Shown: one piece after another, positions 53,210 to 62,273 of the stretch
Layout of the letters: every line of letters starts with the position of its first letter
Position numbering within the stretch: position 1 is the first letter of the stretch
Source: Chryseobacterium geocarposphaerae
Lineage (GTDB): Bacteria > Bacteroidota > Bacteroidia > Flavobacteriales > Weeksellaceae
Reading direction: 5' to 3'
Assembly: GCF_002797535.1 (NCBI RefSeq)
Contig: NZ_PGFD01000001.1
Location: 186,001-250,000, forward strand
Length of the DNA stretch: 64,000 nucleotides
The notes under the pieces: generated by a model
The model's database searches: none
What the model saw: only the letters and a program-made list of their open reading frames with translations
Told to the model about the DNA's origin: nothing
Program-made: the position numbers and the translations under genes

Positions 53210-54727
53210 GTGAAAATTTTTACTGCAAAAAAAATTAGACAATGTGATGAATTTACGATTGCCAATGAGCCCGTTTCTTCTGTACAACTGATGGAACGGG
53301 CAGCACAGTCGTGTGTCAATTGGATTTTAGAAAACTGTAAAATTCATAAAAATTTTACAATCTTTTGCGGAAATGGCAATAATGGAGGAGATGGATTGGC
53401 TATTGCAAGACTGCTCTATTTAAAGGGCTTTGATGTGGATGTTTTTGTAAAAGATACCAAAGGGAATTTTTCTCGGGACGCAGCTGTTAACCTCAAAAAG
53501 CTAAAAGATTTTTCAGGGATCAGCATTAAAGAATTTAAAGATTTTCAAAAGGAAAGAATAACTGAACAGACCATCTGCATTGATGCTGTTTTTGGGACAG
53601 GACTATCCAGAAAAATGGAAGGAGAAGAACTGAAAATTATAAACGAACTGAATTCCTTACAGAATATAAAAATTTCAATAGATATTCCCTCGGGTTTATT
53701 GGCGGATAAAGATTGGGATGAAGATTCTGCTGTTTTCAAAGCGGATTATACATTAAGCTTCCAATTCTGGAAAAAGAGTTTTTTATATCCTGAAACAGGA
53801 AAATATACAGGCAAGGTTGTGATTTTAGATATTGGGCTTCATCCTCAATATATTAATGAAACTCATACAACTGATTTTACTGTTGATGATGAGGTTATTA
53901 AAAAAATATTCAGACCCAGAAATGAATATTCACACAAAGGAAGTTTTGGTAAGGTTGGAATAGTGGGAGGGAGTTATGGTAAAATAGGAGCTGCTGTTTT
54001 GTCGGTAAAAGCTGCTTTGAAAAGCGGTGCAGGGCTCGTTTTTGCCTACAGTCCAAAATGTGGTTATGATATACTTCAGACTTCTTCTCCGGAAGCAATG
54101 TTTATGGAAGGTGGAAAAGACTATATTGAAAATATTGACATTGATAAGGATATAGTCTTAGGAATAGGGCCGGGTTTAGGAACCCATCAGAAAACGGAAG
54201 AGAGTTTAATAAGGTTTTTAAAGAATTATTCAGCTCCTTTGGTGCTGGATGCGGATGCTCTTAATATTATTTCCAAAGATCCGTCATATGTAGATCTGGT
54301 TCCTGAAAGCTCCATTATTACTCCGCACCCCAAAGAATTCGAAAGACTTTTTGGCAAAACAAAGGATTCCTTTGAAAGATCTGATCTTGCTGTGCAAAAA
54401 GCCATTGAGCACAAGATTTACATTGTATTAAAAGATCATCATACTCAGGTTGTAACCCCGGAAGGAAATGTTTTTTATAATATTACAGGAAATTCCGGAT
54501 TGGCAAAAGGAGGTAGTGGAGATATTTTGACGGGCATTTTGACATCATTATTAGCTCAGGGATATTCTCCGGAAAATGCTGCTGTTTTGGGAGTCTGGCT
54601 TCATGGGAAATCTGCAGATTTTGCAGCGGAAAAACATTCTAAAGAATCAATGCAGCCTTCGGATGTAATTAAAGAATTAGAAACTATATTCTTATACATC
54701 AACAAAAAAGTCACAAAGAAATTGTGA
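53210..54727 (+). CDS. nnr: Bifunctional NAD(P)H-hydrate epimerase/dehydratase
   Basis: This 505-aa protein fuses an N-terminal YjeF_N epimerase (FCGNGNNGGDGLAIARLLYL, CIDAVFGTGLS) with a C-terminal ADP-dependent dehydratase (GIVGGSYGKIGAAVLSVKAA, LDADALNIISK, AKGGSGDILTGILTSLL). It repairs damaged NAD(P)H. The start is GTG at 53210, which fits the family N-terminus (MKIFTAKKIRQCD); no ATG is nearby. Length is normal. Confidence 0.95.
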   Translation: MKIFTAKKIRQCDEFTIANEPVSSVQLMERAAQSCVNWILENCKIHKNFTIFCGNGNNGGDGLAIARLLYLKGFDVDVFVKDTKGNFSRDAAVNLKKLKDFSGISIKEFKDFQKERITEQTICIDAVFGTGLSRKMEGEELKIINELNSLQNIKISIDIPSGLLADKDWDEDSAVFKADYTLSFQFWKKSFLYPETGKYTGKVVILDIGLHPQYINETHTTDFTVDDEVIKKIFRPRNEYSHKGSFGKVGIVGGSYGKIGAAVLSVKAALKSGAGLVFAYSPKCGYDILQTSSPEAMFMEGGKDYIENIDIDKDIVLGIGPGLGTHQKTEESLIRFLKNYSAPLVLDADALNIISKDPSYVDLVPESSIITPHPKEFERLFGKTKDSFERSDLAVQKAIEHKIYIVLKDHHTQVVTPEGNVFYNITGNSGLAKGGSGDILTGILTSLLAQGYSPENAAVLGVWLHGKSADFAAEKHSKESMQPSDVIKELETIFLYINKKVTKKL

Positions 54728-54732
54728 CTTTT
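54706..54732. terminator. Terminator overlapping the nnr stop codon
   Basis: AAAAGTCACAA pairs perfectly with TTGTGACTTTT around a 5-base loop. The stop TGA is inside the right arm. The same hairpin can serve the convergent lgt gene. Confidence 0.7.
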
Positions 54733-54755
54733 AAACGTTGTATTCTGAAAAAGAA

Positions 54756-56009
54756 TTATTCAGGTTTGGCATTTTCTGCCTCAGTTATTTTGAACTTTTT
54801 GGAATAAATCATAATGATTACACCAGCTATCATAAACGGAATGGAAAGAATCTGCCCTGTATTTAATCCTCCAAACTGAATGAATTCATCTCCTTGAGGT
54901 TCTTTTAAGAATTCTACAAAGAATCTGATCGCCCAAAGAATAATAAAGAATAAACCAAATAACCATCCTTGCTGATATTTTTTGTCTGTTTTTCTATATA
55001 AAACCCATAAAAGAATAAAGAGAAGTACATAACCTACCGCTTCAAATAATTGAGTGGGGTATCTTGGAACAGTCACACCGTATTCATCACTCATCTGAGG
55101 GAAAAGAAACGCAAACGGAGAATTTGCCGCTACAGGCTTACCAATGATTTCTGAGTTAAAGAAGTTCCCCATACGTACAAAAGCACCACCTAAAGCCACT
55201 ACAATTCCCAATCTGTCATACACCCAGAAAGGGTTTTTCTTAATAATTTTGTATGAATAATATAATGTTGTTAAAATCAATGCTAAAGTTGCTCCGTGGC
55301 TTGCAAGACCTGAAAACCCGGTGAATTTAAATTCAGGTTTTGTCTGGATCGGTAAAAATACACTCCAGAAATCCTGTTTGAAAAGCTCCGGCTGGTAAAA
55401 AATAACGTGTCCTAATCTTGCTCCTAAAATAGTTCCAATTAATGTCCAGGTGAAAAGAGGTTCAAGATATTTCTGATTAATATGATCAATAGTGAACATT
55501 CTTGTCATTAAAAGATATCCGAAACCAAAGGCAAAAATGAACATCAAACTATAGTAATGCAATGTAATTGGCCCCAGATGAATTCCGGTAGAAGGATCCC
55601 AGATTTTATATTCAGTATCCAATGCGACCTGATCGGTTGACTGTATTGTTTTTGGAACTTTTGCCAAATATTTATAATCTTCTTTATTTTGCGTAGGCTT
55701 AAAGTCTTTATCTAAAAACTGGTATCCGCTCATTTTAAACATATTCAAAGAACTGTCATAAAAAGCTCCCCATCCTCCTTTAGATTCCAGGTTAGCTGAA
55801 TTTACAATAACAAGTGTATTATCGCTCTTCTTATTTGAAAAGTCTTTGAAAGTCTCAGCATCCGTAGTAGAAAATACTTTTACGGCTATTTTTTCATTAT
55901 TTATCTTTAATGTGGCGTCAGAAAGTCCGTCTGCATAATTTTGTGAAAAAAGATTTTGTGCTAAAAAAGCAAAAACCAAGAGATAAAGTCTAAAGAATAC
56001 ATTACTCAT
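54756..56009 (-). CDS. lgt: Prolipoprotein diacylglyceryl transferase with extra N-terminal domain
   Basis: This 417-aa protein has a C-terminal Lgt membrane core (about residues 145-410): IHLGPITLHYYSLMF, GARLGHVIFY, GLASHGATLAL, FVRMGNFFNSEIIGKP and PTQLFEA. The core is of normal size (about 270 aa). It is preceded by a signal peptide (ending NLFSQ) and about 120 residues of exported domain of unknown fold, not part of standard Lgt. It transfers diacylglycerol to the lipobox Cys of prolipoproteins. yidD is 18 bp upstream on the same strand. Confidence 0.92.
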   Translation of the reverse strand: MSNVFFRLYLLVFAFLAQNLFSQNYADGLSDATLKINNEKIAVKVFSTTDAETFKDFSNKKSDNTLVIVNSANLESKGGWGAFYDSSLNMFKMSGYQFLDKDFKPTQNKEDYKYLAKVPKTIQSTDQVALDTEYKIWDPSTGIHLGPITLHYYSLMFIFAFGFGYLLMTRMFTIDHINQKYLEPLFTWTLIGTILGARLGHVIFYQPELFKQDFWSVFLPIQTKPEFKFTGFSGLASHGATLALILTTLYYSYKIIKKNPFWVYDRLGIVVALGGAFVRMGNFFNSEIIGKPVAANSPFAFLFPQMSDEYGVTVPRYPTQLFEAVGYVLLFILLWVLYRKTDKKYQQGWLFGLFFIILWAIRFFVEFLKEPQGDEFIQFGGLNTGQILSIPFMIAGVIIMIYSKKFKITEAENAKPE

Positions 56010-56027
56010 TATAATGATGTTTTTATA

Positions 56028-56276
56028 TTAATGATTACACTTAGGAGGTACGGGATCATATCCGCTTCCTCCCCATGGATGACATTTTGAAATTCTTTTT
56101 ACACCCAGCCAAAATCCTTTGAAAATCCCATGAACCTGTAATGCTTCTATCATATAATGCGAACAGGTAGGTTCATAACGACAGTTTTTAGGAAGTAAAG
56201 GCGAAATAAACCATTGGTAAAATCGTATTAATAATACCAGTGGAAATGTGATGATTTTATTGAATGTAGGTTTCAA
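56028..56276 (-). CDS. yidD: Membrane protein insertion efficiency factor YidD
   Basis: This 82-aa protein has an amphipathic N-terminus and the family signature [21 protein letters not shown] followed by [18 protein letters not shown] with three conserved Cys. YidD aids YidC-dependent membrane insertion. It is the first gene of a yidD-lgt pair. Length is normal. Confidence 0.95.
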   Translation of the reverse strand: MKPTFNKIITFPLVLLIRFYQWFISPLLPKNCRYEPTCSHYMIEALQVHGIFKGFWLGVKRISKCHPWGGSGYDPVPPKCNH

Positions 56277-56283
56277 AACATTG

Positions 56284-56291
56284 CAAAAATA
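56284..56291 (-). promoter_or_regulatory. -7 element of yidD-lgt
   Basis: The minus strand reads TATTTTTG, matching TAnnTTTG, 7 nt before the start codon, again implying a very short leader. Confidence 0.4.
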
Positions 56292-56450
56292 GCGTAAAAA
56301 ATTGAAAATTAGTTTAAATTTGTTAGAAGTTTCGGAGCTTTAAATGTCTGTTGGTCGGATAAAATCGGGTGTTTGTCGATTTGTTGATTGATCGTTTAAA
56401 ATCGAAGAAAAGTATTGTTCCGAACATTTACTTATATTAAATCTAGAAAA

Positions 56451-57728
56451 TTGAATCAAAATATTCCCTTAGCTGAAAAATTGAGACCTAAAACATTGGA
56501 AGATGTTCTAGGACAGGAACATCTTACCGGAGAAAAAGGAACGATAAGAAAAATGATAGAGAATGATACACTGAATTCTCTTATTTTCTGGGGACCTCCG
56601 GGGACCGGTAAAACAACATTAGCTGAAATTATTTCTGAAAAATCCGGGCGCAAGTTTTTTAAGCTTTCCGCAGTTTCTTCAGGCGTAAAAGATGTAAGGG
56701 ATGTTATAGAAGATGCCAAAAAACAAAATCTGTTTTCCGGAAAATCTCCGATATTATTTATTGACGAAATACACCGGTTCAACAAATCTCAGCAGGATTC
56801 ACTTTTACATGCGGTGGAAAAAGGTTGGGTGGTTTTAATTGGTGCCACAACAGAAAATCCAAGTTTCGAAGTAGTTTCGGCATTACTTTCCAGAAGTCAG
56901 GTTTATGTGTTGAAAGCTTTAACTTATGAAAAGCTGGAAGAACTTATTGATATTGCTTTGACAAGATACAACAAAGATGAAAATGAGAATTTTGTAATTA
57001 AGGATAAACAGGCTTTTATTCAGTATTCCGGCGGAGATGGAAGAAAACTGATCAATTCTGTAGAGCTGGTTTTGAATCAGTTTAAAAATTCTGGAAAAAA
57101 AGAAATTCAAAATGAAGATGTAATGTCTGTTTTGCAGGAAACAATGGCACTGTATGATAAAAACGGAGAGCAACATTATGATATCATTTCTGCATTTATT
57201 AAATCAATGCGGGGCAGTGATCCGAATGGTGCGGTTTATTGGTTAGCCAGAATGATTGCAGGCGGAGAAGATATTAAATTTATTGCAAGAAGAATGCTGA
57301 TCTTGGCCTCTGAAGATATTGGTTTGGCCAATCCTAATGCTTTGGTGATTGCTAACAACTGTTTTCAGGCCGTCAATGTAATCGGAAATCCGGAAGCAAG
57401 GATTATTTTAAGTGAAACGGCAATTTATCTGGCTGTTTCACCAAAGAGCAATTCTGCTTATGCTGCAATAAATGACGCGTTGGCTTTTGTAAAGAAAACC
57501 GGAAACTTACCGGTACCTCTTCATTTAAGAAATGCACCAACAAAGTTAATGAAAGATCTGGATTACGGGAAAGAATATAAATATGCCCATTCTTACGAAG
57601 GGAATTTTGTTGACCAGGATTTTCTTCCGGAAGAAATAAAAGATTTGAAATTTTATGAACCCGGAAATAATGCTACGGAAAAGAAAATTTATGATGAGCT
57701 TAAAAAGAAATGGAATAATAAATATTAA
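56451..57728 (+). CDS. rarA: Replication-associated recombination protein A (RarA/MgsA)
   Basis: This 425-aa AAA+ ATPase acts at stalled forks. Walker A is FWGPPGTGKTTLAEII, Walker B ILFIDEIHRFNKSQQD, sensor 1 GATTENPSFEV; the C-terminal half has YWLARMIAGGED and the conserved ASEDIGLANPNAL. The preferred start is TTG 56451, since relatives begin at NQNIPLAEKLRP. A longer form from TTG 56415 would add 12 residues. Confidence 0.93.
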   Translation: MNQNIPLAEKLRPKTLEDVLGQEHLTGEKGTIRKMIENDTLNSLIFWGPPGTGKTTLAEIISEKSGRKFFKLSAVSSGVKDVRDVIEDAKKQNLFSGKSPILFIDEIHRFNKSQQDSLLHAVEKGWVVLIGATTENPSFEVVSALLSRSQVYVLKALTYEKLEELIDIALTRYNKDENENFVIKDKQAFIQYSGGDGRKLINSVELVLNQFKNSGKKEIQNEDVMSVLQETMALYDKNGEQHYDIISAFIKSMRGSDPNGAVYWLARMIAGGEDIKFIARRMLILASEDIGLANPNALVIANNCFQAVNVIGNPEARIILSETAIYLAVSPKSNSAYAAINDALAFVKKTGNLPVPLHLRNAPTKLMKDLDYGKEYKYAHSYEGNFVDQDFLPEEIKDLKFYEPGNNATEKKIYDELKKKWNNKY

Positions 57729-57729
57729 A

Positions 57730-57762
57730 AAAGGTACCTCACTGAGATACCTTTATTTTTTA
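57730..57762. terminator. Terminator between rarA and the next convergent gene
   Basis: AAAGGTA pairs with TACCTTT (then CTC/GAG inside, one mismatch) and is followed by Ts. Confidence 0.75.
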
Positions 57763-57782
57763 TTAAGTAATTGATCTACTTA

Positions 57783-58226
57783 TTAGTATTGATATTTTTG
57801 AACCGTAGTAATAAATAATGTTTTCTTACCATTAAAATCTTTTACTTCAGTTTTATCAATGATATCTGCATAGATTTTAGTTGAAGCATCATTGAATTCA
57901 TACCCTTCAATCACTACAGGATTATTTTCCGGAAGCTGGTATTGAGAGTTGAGTGTAGAAAGAGGCATCCAGTCTAAAGTTCCTACGTCTTTTTTATATT
58001 TTACTTCCGTCAATCCGTTCTGAGCCAAATAGCTGTATTTTTTTAAGTTTGCAGGAAGCGTAGCAGCTTTATAAGGAGTTGTACTTTGCACCATTCCTTT
58101 TCTGGCATTAAATAAGTTTACAGTTCCTACAGCATCATTGCAAACAGCAAACTTTACATTTGGGTTTTTCTGTGCAAATACGGTCACAGAAGCAAACATT
58201 AATAAAGAGTATAGAATTTTTTTCAT
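57783..58226 (-). CDS. Secreted protein of unknown function
   Basis: This 147-aa protein has a signal peptide (MKKILYSLLMFASVTVFAQ), then a mixed sequence with LPENNPVVIEGYEFNDAS and KTLFITTVQKYQY at the end. I do not recognise a domain. Probably periplasmic. Monocistronic. Confidence 0.75.
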   Translation of the reverse strand: MKKILYSLLMFASVTVFAQKNPNVKFAVCNDAVGTVNLFNARKGMVQSTTPYKAATLPANLKKYSYLAQNGLTEVKYKKDVGTLDWMPLSTLNSQYQLPENNPVVIEGYEFNDASTKIYADIIDKTEVKDFNGKKTLFITTVQKYQY

Positions 58227-58357
58227 AATCTAATAAATATAGGAATTAAAAACGCGATAAATATACTTCTTTTTTATGAATCTTCAATGCAAAAATGTAT
58301 TATTTTGAGAATTGTTTAGAAATAAGTATTTTGTTACGGTTATTTATGATATAAGTA

Positions 58358-58385
58358 AAAAGCATCACTTGAAAGTAATGCTTTT
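58358..58385 (-). terminator. Terminator of the gene at 58414
   Basis: AAAAGCAT (58358-58365) pairs with ATGCTTTT (58378-58385), with further pairing ACTT/AAGT inside. On the minus strand a T-rich stretch follows. Confidence 0.7.
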
Positions 58386-58413
58386 GCTTATATATTATAT
58401 ATGTAAAATATAA

Positions 58414-59238
58414 TTAATTTGAGATTTTACTTACGGATACCTTGACTTTTCCATCGGTTAATAATCCCAGATTTACACCGCCTGTTTCAACAGCAAATGT
58501 AATAGTTTCTCCCGCGTTTAGCTGGATCATCGTATTTAATGAGCTTGAAGTTACAGGAACCGCTGCTAAAGTAACTGTTAAAACGGCAACTCTCACAGCA
58601 TCAAATATCTTTGTTTCATATACAGTGGTTCCGTTTTTTATAATACCCAGTACTTTACTTCCTAATAAGCTTAGATCAACTCCACCTTCTAATTGAAATT
58701 CATAATTCACCTCATACAGACCTGCTTCCGGTGCAGTATAAACACCGTTTACAAATGATGCTGAGTTACCTGCTTTTACATCAGTAGAAGTTAAATTAAT
58801 TTTATTCCAGTTAGTTCCGGAAATCCCTAAATTTAATAGTGACCATGCTCCGTCTCTCGTTGCGTACACGGTTGTGCCTGAACCCATACCTGAACCTGAA
58901 TTTCCAGTTAGTAACTTCCATGTACTACTAGTGGAATCATAATAATAATATCCAGGAGCTGTAATATTTGCTGTTTTTGGGGTAGGTGTCGTTACTGCAG
59001 CAGTAATATATACTATTACCCCATTTTGATTAGTAGTATATACAGCATCTTTAGCAGCTAGTTGATTACCAGTAATTCTTGGAGGAATAAATCCATCCAC
59101 TTTAGTTACATCTGTTGGACTACCATTTACATCCAACGTTGCTGTGGGAGTAGTCGTATTAATCCCGACGTTTCCTGTCTGTGAATAGCCTGTTGCGAAT
59201 AAGCCTAAGAAGATCAGGGTGTAGAAATTCTTTTTCAT
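58414..59238 (-). CDS. Secreted C1q/tail-fibre-like protein
   Basis: This 274-aa protein has a signal peptide (ending ATGYSQ) and the motif NVGINTTTPTATLDVNG, common at the start of Bacteroidetes secreted and phage-tail-fibre-like proteins. The C-terminal half (GVYTAPEAGLYEVNYEFQLE, LNAGETITFAVETGG) resembles a C1q/TNF-like beta sandwich. It probably forms surface or extracellular trimers. Ligand unknown. Confidence 0.72.
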   Translation of the reverse strand: MKKNFYTLIFLGLFATGYSQTGNVGINTTTPTATLDVNGSPTDVTKVDGFIPPRITGNQLAAKDAVYTTNQNGVIVYITAAVTTPTPKTANITAPGYYYYDSTSSTWKLLTGNSGSGMGSGTTVYATRDGAWSLLNLGISGTNWNKINLTSTDVKAGNSASFVNGVYTAPEAGLYEVNYEFQLEGGVDLSLLGSKVLGIIKNGTTVYETKIFDAVRVAVLTVTLAAVPVTSSSLNTMIQLNAGETITFAVETGGVNLGLLTDGKVKVSVSKISN

Positions 59239-59591
59239 GTTTTATATTTAATTGTTTGTATTCTGAGTAATTAGTGATGTAAATATAATAAAAAAAGTAA
59301 TGATTTTATAGTTTTTTTAATAAAAATAATCAGTTAAATTTTTGTTTTATTTAATAATTTACTTGAACTATTAAATATTTTTTTTGTTTTATTCTTTTTT
59401 ATTTGTTTTTTGATGAATTATTCACAGTATTTTGATAATTATTGTTTAAAATTTTAATTCTTGTTCACTGAAATGATTTAAAATACTGGGGGTGAATTTT
59501 TAAGTTATTGATATTCAAATATATTTTAATTTTATTCTTGTTTTTCAGTTAAAAATATATCTCTAAATTGTGAAAATAATGTAAAAAATAA
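59239..59591. other. Very AT-rich intergenic region containing one DnaA-box-like site
   Basis: The gap of about 414 bp between 59239 and 59652 has no gene and is very rich in A and T. One site, TTATTCACA at 59418-59426, matches the DnaA-box consensus TTATNCACA. A single box about 780 bp from dnaA is only weak evidence for an origin. Confidence 0.4.
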
Positions 59592-59627
59592 AGGCTGTTT
59601 CAAAAACATTTACTTTTGAAACAGCCT
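59592..59627 (-). terminator. Terminator of the 4HBT thioesterase gene
   Basis: AGGCTGTTTCAAAA pairs perfectly (14 bp) with TTTTGAAACAGCCT around an 8-base loop; the minus strand continues with a T-run. Confidence 0.88.
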
Positions 59628-59652
59628 GAGATATTAATATTTGATTTCTTAT

Positions 59653-60069
59653 TTATTGATTCTGATTCCAGTTTTTGTTAATAAGGTCCATTAAAAAATC
59701 CGGACATTTAATAATTTTGTTTGTTTCAGCAGATAAAAAGAAGAGAGTTGTGGAAGCTTCGGTTAATTTTACCTGGTCTTCATTGTAGATTTCATATTCA
59801 AATTCTATTCTCACTCCCGGTTTCTTTTTCAGGTAGGTATGAATTTCTAATTTTTGATCATATAAAGCAGGCTTTAAATACTTAATTTTATACTCAGAAA
59901 CAGGAAGCCAAATTCCTTGATTTTCAATCTCATTATATGACATCCCTATACTGCGAAATAATTCAACTCTACCTATTTCCAGGTACTCTGCATAGTTCCC
60001 GTAATAGACATATTTCATAGGGTCTGTTTCTCCGTAACGTACTCGTATTGAGTGTGTTGTGTGTATCAT
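59653..60069 (-). CDS. 4-hydroxybenzoyl-CoA thioesterase-family protein (YbgC-like)
   Basis: From ATG 60069 this encodes 138 aa. The catalytic-region motif is VRYGETDPMKYVYYGNYAEYLEIGR, where the Asp is part of the family GxTD pattern. It hydrolyses short-chain or aromatic acyl-CoA thioesters. The upstream in-frame start at 60090 would lie almost at the promoter (-7 at 60092), which supports the shorter form. Confidence 0.88.
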   Translation of the reverse strand: MIHTTHSIRVRYGETDPMKYVYYGNYAEYLEIGRVELFRSIGMSYNEIENQGIWLPVSEYKIKYLKPALYDQKLEIHTYLKKKPGVRIEFEYEIYNEDQVKLTEASTTLFFLSAETNKIIKCPDFLMDLINKNWNQNQ

Positions 60070-60091
60070 TTTTAGACTTAAATTATACATA

Positions 60092-60099
60092 CAAATATA
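60092..60099 (-). promoter_or_regulatory. -7 element of the thioesterase gene
   Basis: The minus strand reads TATATTTG, matching TAnnTTTG, 22 bp upstream of ATG 60069. Confidence 0.5.
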
Positions 60100-60206
60100 T
60101 TTTTAAATAATCAATACCTGCAATATTTTTTTTTGAAAATAAAAAATTGGACCTTTGTCTTCCTTCTAAAAATAATACTAACAAAAGAACTAATCAGGGC
60201 ATAAAT

Positions 60207-61661
60207 ATGGATGAAAATTTAATGATGATATGGCAGAAATGCCTTCAGTTTATGCGTGATAATCTCAACGCAGCTGAAGATAATTCTGATCTTAAAAAGC
60301 TTGAAAAATCTTTCGACTTACTGTTTGATAAAGTGCAGCCAATTTCTTTGGTTGACAATAATCTTACATTAATGGTTCCGAGTGATTTTTACAAAGAGTA
60401 TATTGAGGATAATTACCTGTCCCTGCTTTCTGCTGCCCTGAAGAAAAATATAGGAAAAGGTGTGAAACTTTGGTATTCTGTAATGGAAAATAAGCCGGTT
60501 GGTTTAGAAAAACCTGTTACGATGAATATGAAAGGAAAAACAGTTCCCACTCCGAAAGTCCAGGAAACTATGCCGCAAGGTTTCTCTTCCAACATAGTTA
60601 ATCCGTTTGTGGTTCCGGGAATTAAAAAAGTAAATATAGATTCTAATCTGAAATCAGATTTTTCTTTCGAAAATTACGTAGAAGGAGAGAGTAATAAGTT
60701 TGCTGCTACAGTGGCGAGATCTATTGCCAAAAGACCGGGAGCAACTGCTTTTAACCCATTGTTTTTATATGGAGGTTATGGAGTAGGAAAAACGCACTTA
60801 GGACAGGCTGTTGGACTTGAAGTGAAAAGTCAATTTCCGGATAAGGTGGTGCTGTATCTGTCTTCTGAAAAATTTATTCAGCAGTTTATTTCAGCGGCAA
60901 AGGCGCATAAACAAACAGAATTCGCTAACTTCTATCAGATGGTAGATGTACTGATTATTGATGATATTCAGTTCCTATCAGGAAAATCTGCAACACAAGA
61001 TAGCTTCTTCCATATTTTTGACTATCTGCATCAGAACGGAAAACAGATTATCCTTACTTCAGATAAAGCTCCGGCAGATATTATGGATATTCAGGACAGA
61101 ATTGTTTCCCGCTTCAAATGGGGACTTTCTGCAGAAATAAAATCTCCGGATTTAGAAACCCGTAAGAAAATTATTGAAGACAAATTAAGCAGAGACGGTA
61201 TCGTTCTTACAGAAGATATGCTTGATTTCCTTGCAGCGGAAGCCAAGACAAATGTGAGAGAACTTATTGGGGTGATCAACTCAGTGATTGCCTACTCTAC
61301 AATTTATAAATCCGACTTAAGTTTAGAACTTTTAAAAGATACGATCAACAAAATTGCGGCTAATCAGAAAAAAGTGATCAACATTCCTTTTATTCAGGAA
61401 GTGGTATGCGATTATTTCGGAATTAAGAGGGAACAGCTTTTATCTAAAACAAGAAAAAGAGAAATTGCTCTTCCAAGACAGTTGGCAATGTATTTTGCTA
61501 AAGAATTTACCAATGCTACTTTTACGAAAATTGGAGAAGAAATGGGAGGTAAAGATCACTCAACAGTAATGTATGCATGTGAAACGATAAAAGATGTATC
61601 TAAAATCGATAAGGAAGTCAAAAAATACGTTAAAGAGCTTACCGAAAGAATTAAACACTAA
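60207..61661 (+). CDS. dnaA: Chromosomal replication initiator DnaA
   Basis: From ATG 60207 this encodes 484 aa, normal size. An N-terminal helical domain (MDENLMMIWQKCLQFMRDNL) is followed by a linker, AAA+ domain with Walker A GGYGVGKTHLG and Walker B VLIIDDIQFLSG, and a C-terminal DNA-binding domain with KTRKREIALPRQLAMYFAKE and GGKDHSTVMYACETI. An upstream in-frame ATG at 60147 would add 20 residues not seen in the family. Confidence 0.96.
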   Translation: MDENLMMIWQKCLQFMRDNLNAAEDNSDLKKLEKSFDLLFDKVQPISLVDNNLTLMVPSDFYKEYIEDNYLSLLSAALKKNIGKGVKLWYSVMENKPVGLEKPVTMNMKGKTVPTPKVQETMPQGFSSNIVNPFVVPGIKKVNIDSNLKSDFSFENYVEGESNKFAATVARSIAKRPGATAFNPLFLYGGYGVGKTHLGQAVGLEVKSQFPDKVVLYLSSEKFIQQFISAAKAHKQTEFANFYQMVDVLIIDDIQFLSGKSATQDSFFHIFDYLHQNGKQIILTSDKAPADIMDIQDRIVSRFKWGLSAEIKSPDLETRKKIIEDKLSRDGIVLTEDMLDFLAAEAKTNVRELIGVINSVIAYSTIYKSDLSLELLKDTINKIAANQKKVINIPFIQEVVCDYFGIKREQLLSKTRKREIALPRQLAMYFAKEFTNATFTKIGEEMGGKDHSTVMYACETIKDVSKIDKEVKKYVKELTERIKH

Positions 61662-61686
61662 AATACTTTAAATTAAATACAAGAGA

Positions 61687-61717
61687 TGAAGAATATAGCC
61701 TATTCTTCATTTTTTGT
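61687..61717 (+). terminator. dnaA terminator
   Basis: TGAAGAATA pairs with TATTCTTCA around loop TAGCC and is followed by a T-run. Confidence 0.82.
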
Positions 61718-61718
61718 T

Positions 61719-61726
61719 TAGTTTTG
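61719..61726 (+). promoter_or_regulatory. -7 element for the phosphatase/methyltransferase pair
   Basis: TAGTTTTG matches TAnnTTTG, 60 bp before ATG 61787, just after the dnaA terminator. Confidence 0.4.
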
Positions 61727-61786
61727 CCTGAAGTAATAATATTGCTTTCTAATCATTAAATCAGTTAATTTTTTAAATAAATATTC

Positions 61787-62242
61787 ATGAAAATATTAAT
61801 GGTCTGTTTGGGAAATATATGCAGAAGTCCTTTAGCAGAAGGAATTATGAAGACCAAGCTTCCTGAAGACTATATGGTGGATTCTGCGGGAACAATTTCT
61901 ATGCATGAAGGTGAACATCCGGATAAAAGAGCCATAAAGACAGCAGCAAACCACGGTATAGATATTTCAAAACAACGTTCAAGACCTATTGGTGCTAAGG
62001 ATTTTGAAATTTTTGATAAAATCTACTGTATGGATGTTGATGTTTTGGCAGATGTGGTTTCAAAAGCGGAGAATGAAGAACAAAGACAAAAAATATCCTT
62101 ATTTTTAGAAGCTGCAGGAGATCATAAAAATACAGAAGTTCCCGACCCGTATTGGGGAGATATGAAAGATTTTGAAAACGTTTTTCAGCTTCTGGATAAA
62201 GGCTGCGACAAAATTGCAGAAAATTTATTGTTAGAATCGTAA
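61787..62242 (+). CDS. Low-molecular-weight protein tyrosine phosphatase
   Basis: This 151-aa protein has the CX5R active site CLGNICRS (Cys7, Arg13) and the general acid Asp in VPDPYWGDM, as in Wzb/YwlE/Etp-type phosphatases. It may act on tyrosine kinases or phospho-arginine; no kinase is nearby. It shares a probable operon with the methyltransferase 31 bp downstream. Length normal. Confidence 0.93.
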   Translation: MKILMVCLGNICRSPLAEGIMKTKLPEDYMVDSAGTISMHEGEHPDKRAIKTAANHGIDISKQRSRPIGAKDFEIFDKIYCMDVDVLADVVSKAENEEQRQKISLFLEAAGDHKNTEVPDPYWGDMKDFENVFQLLDKGCDKIAENLLLES

Positions 62243-62273
62243 TTTACAATCATCATTAGAATAAGTCAAAACC

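Noticed and set aside
60147..60206. Longer start for dnaA
   Set aside because: The 20 extra residues do not match the DnaA family N-terminus.
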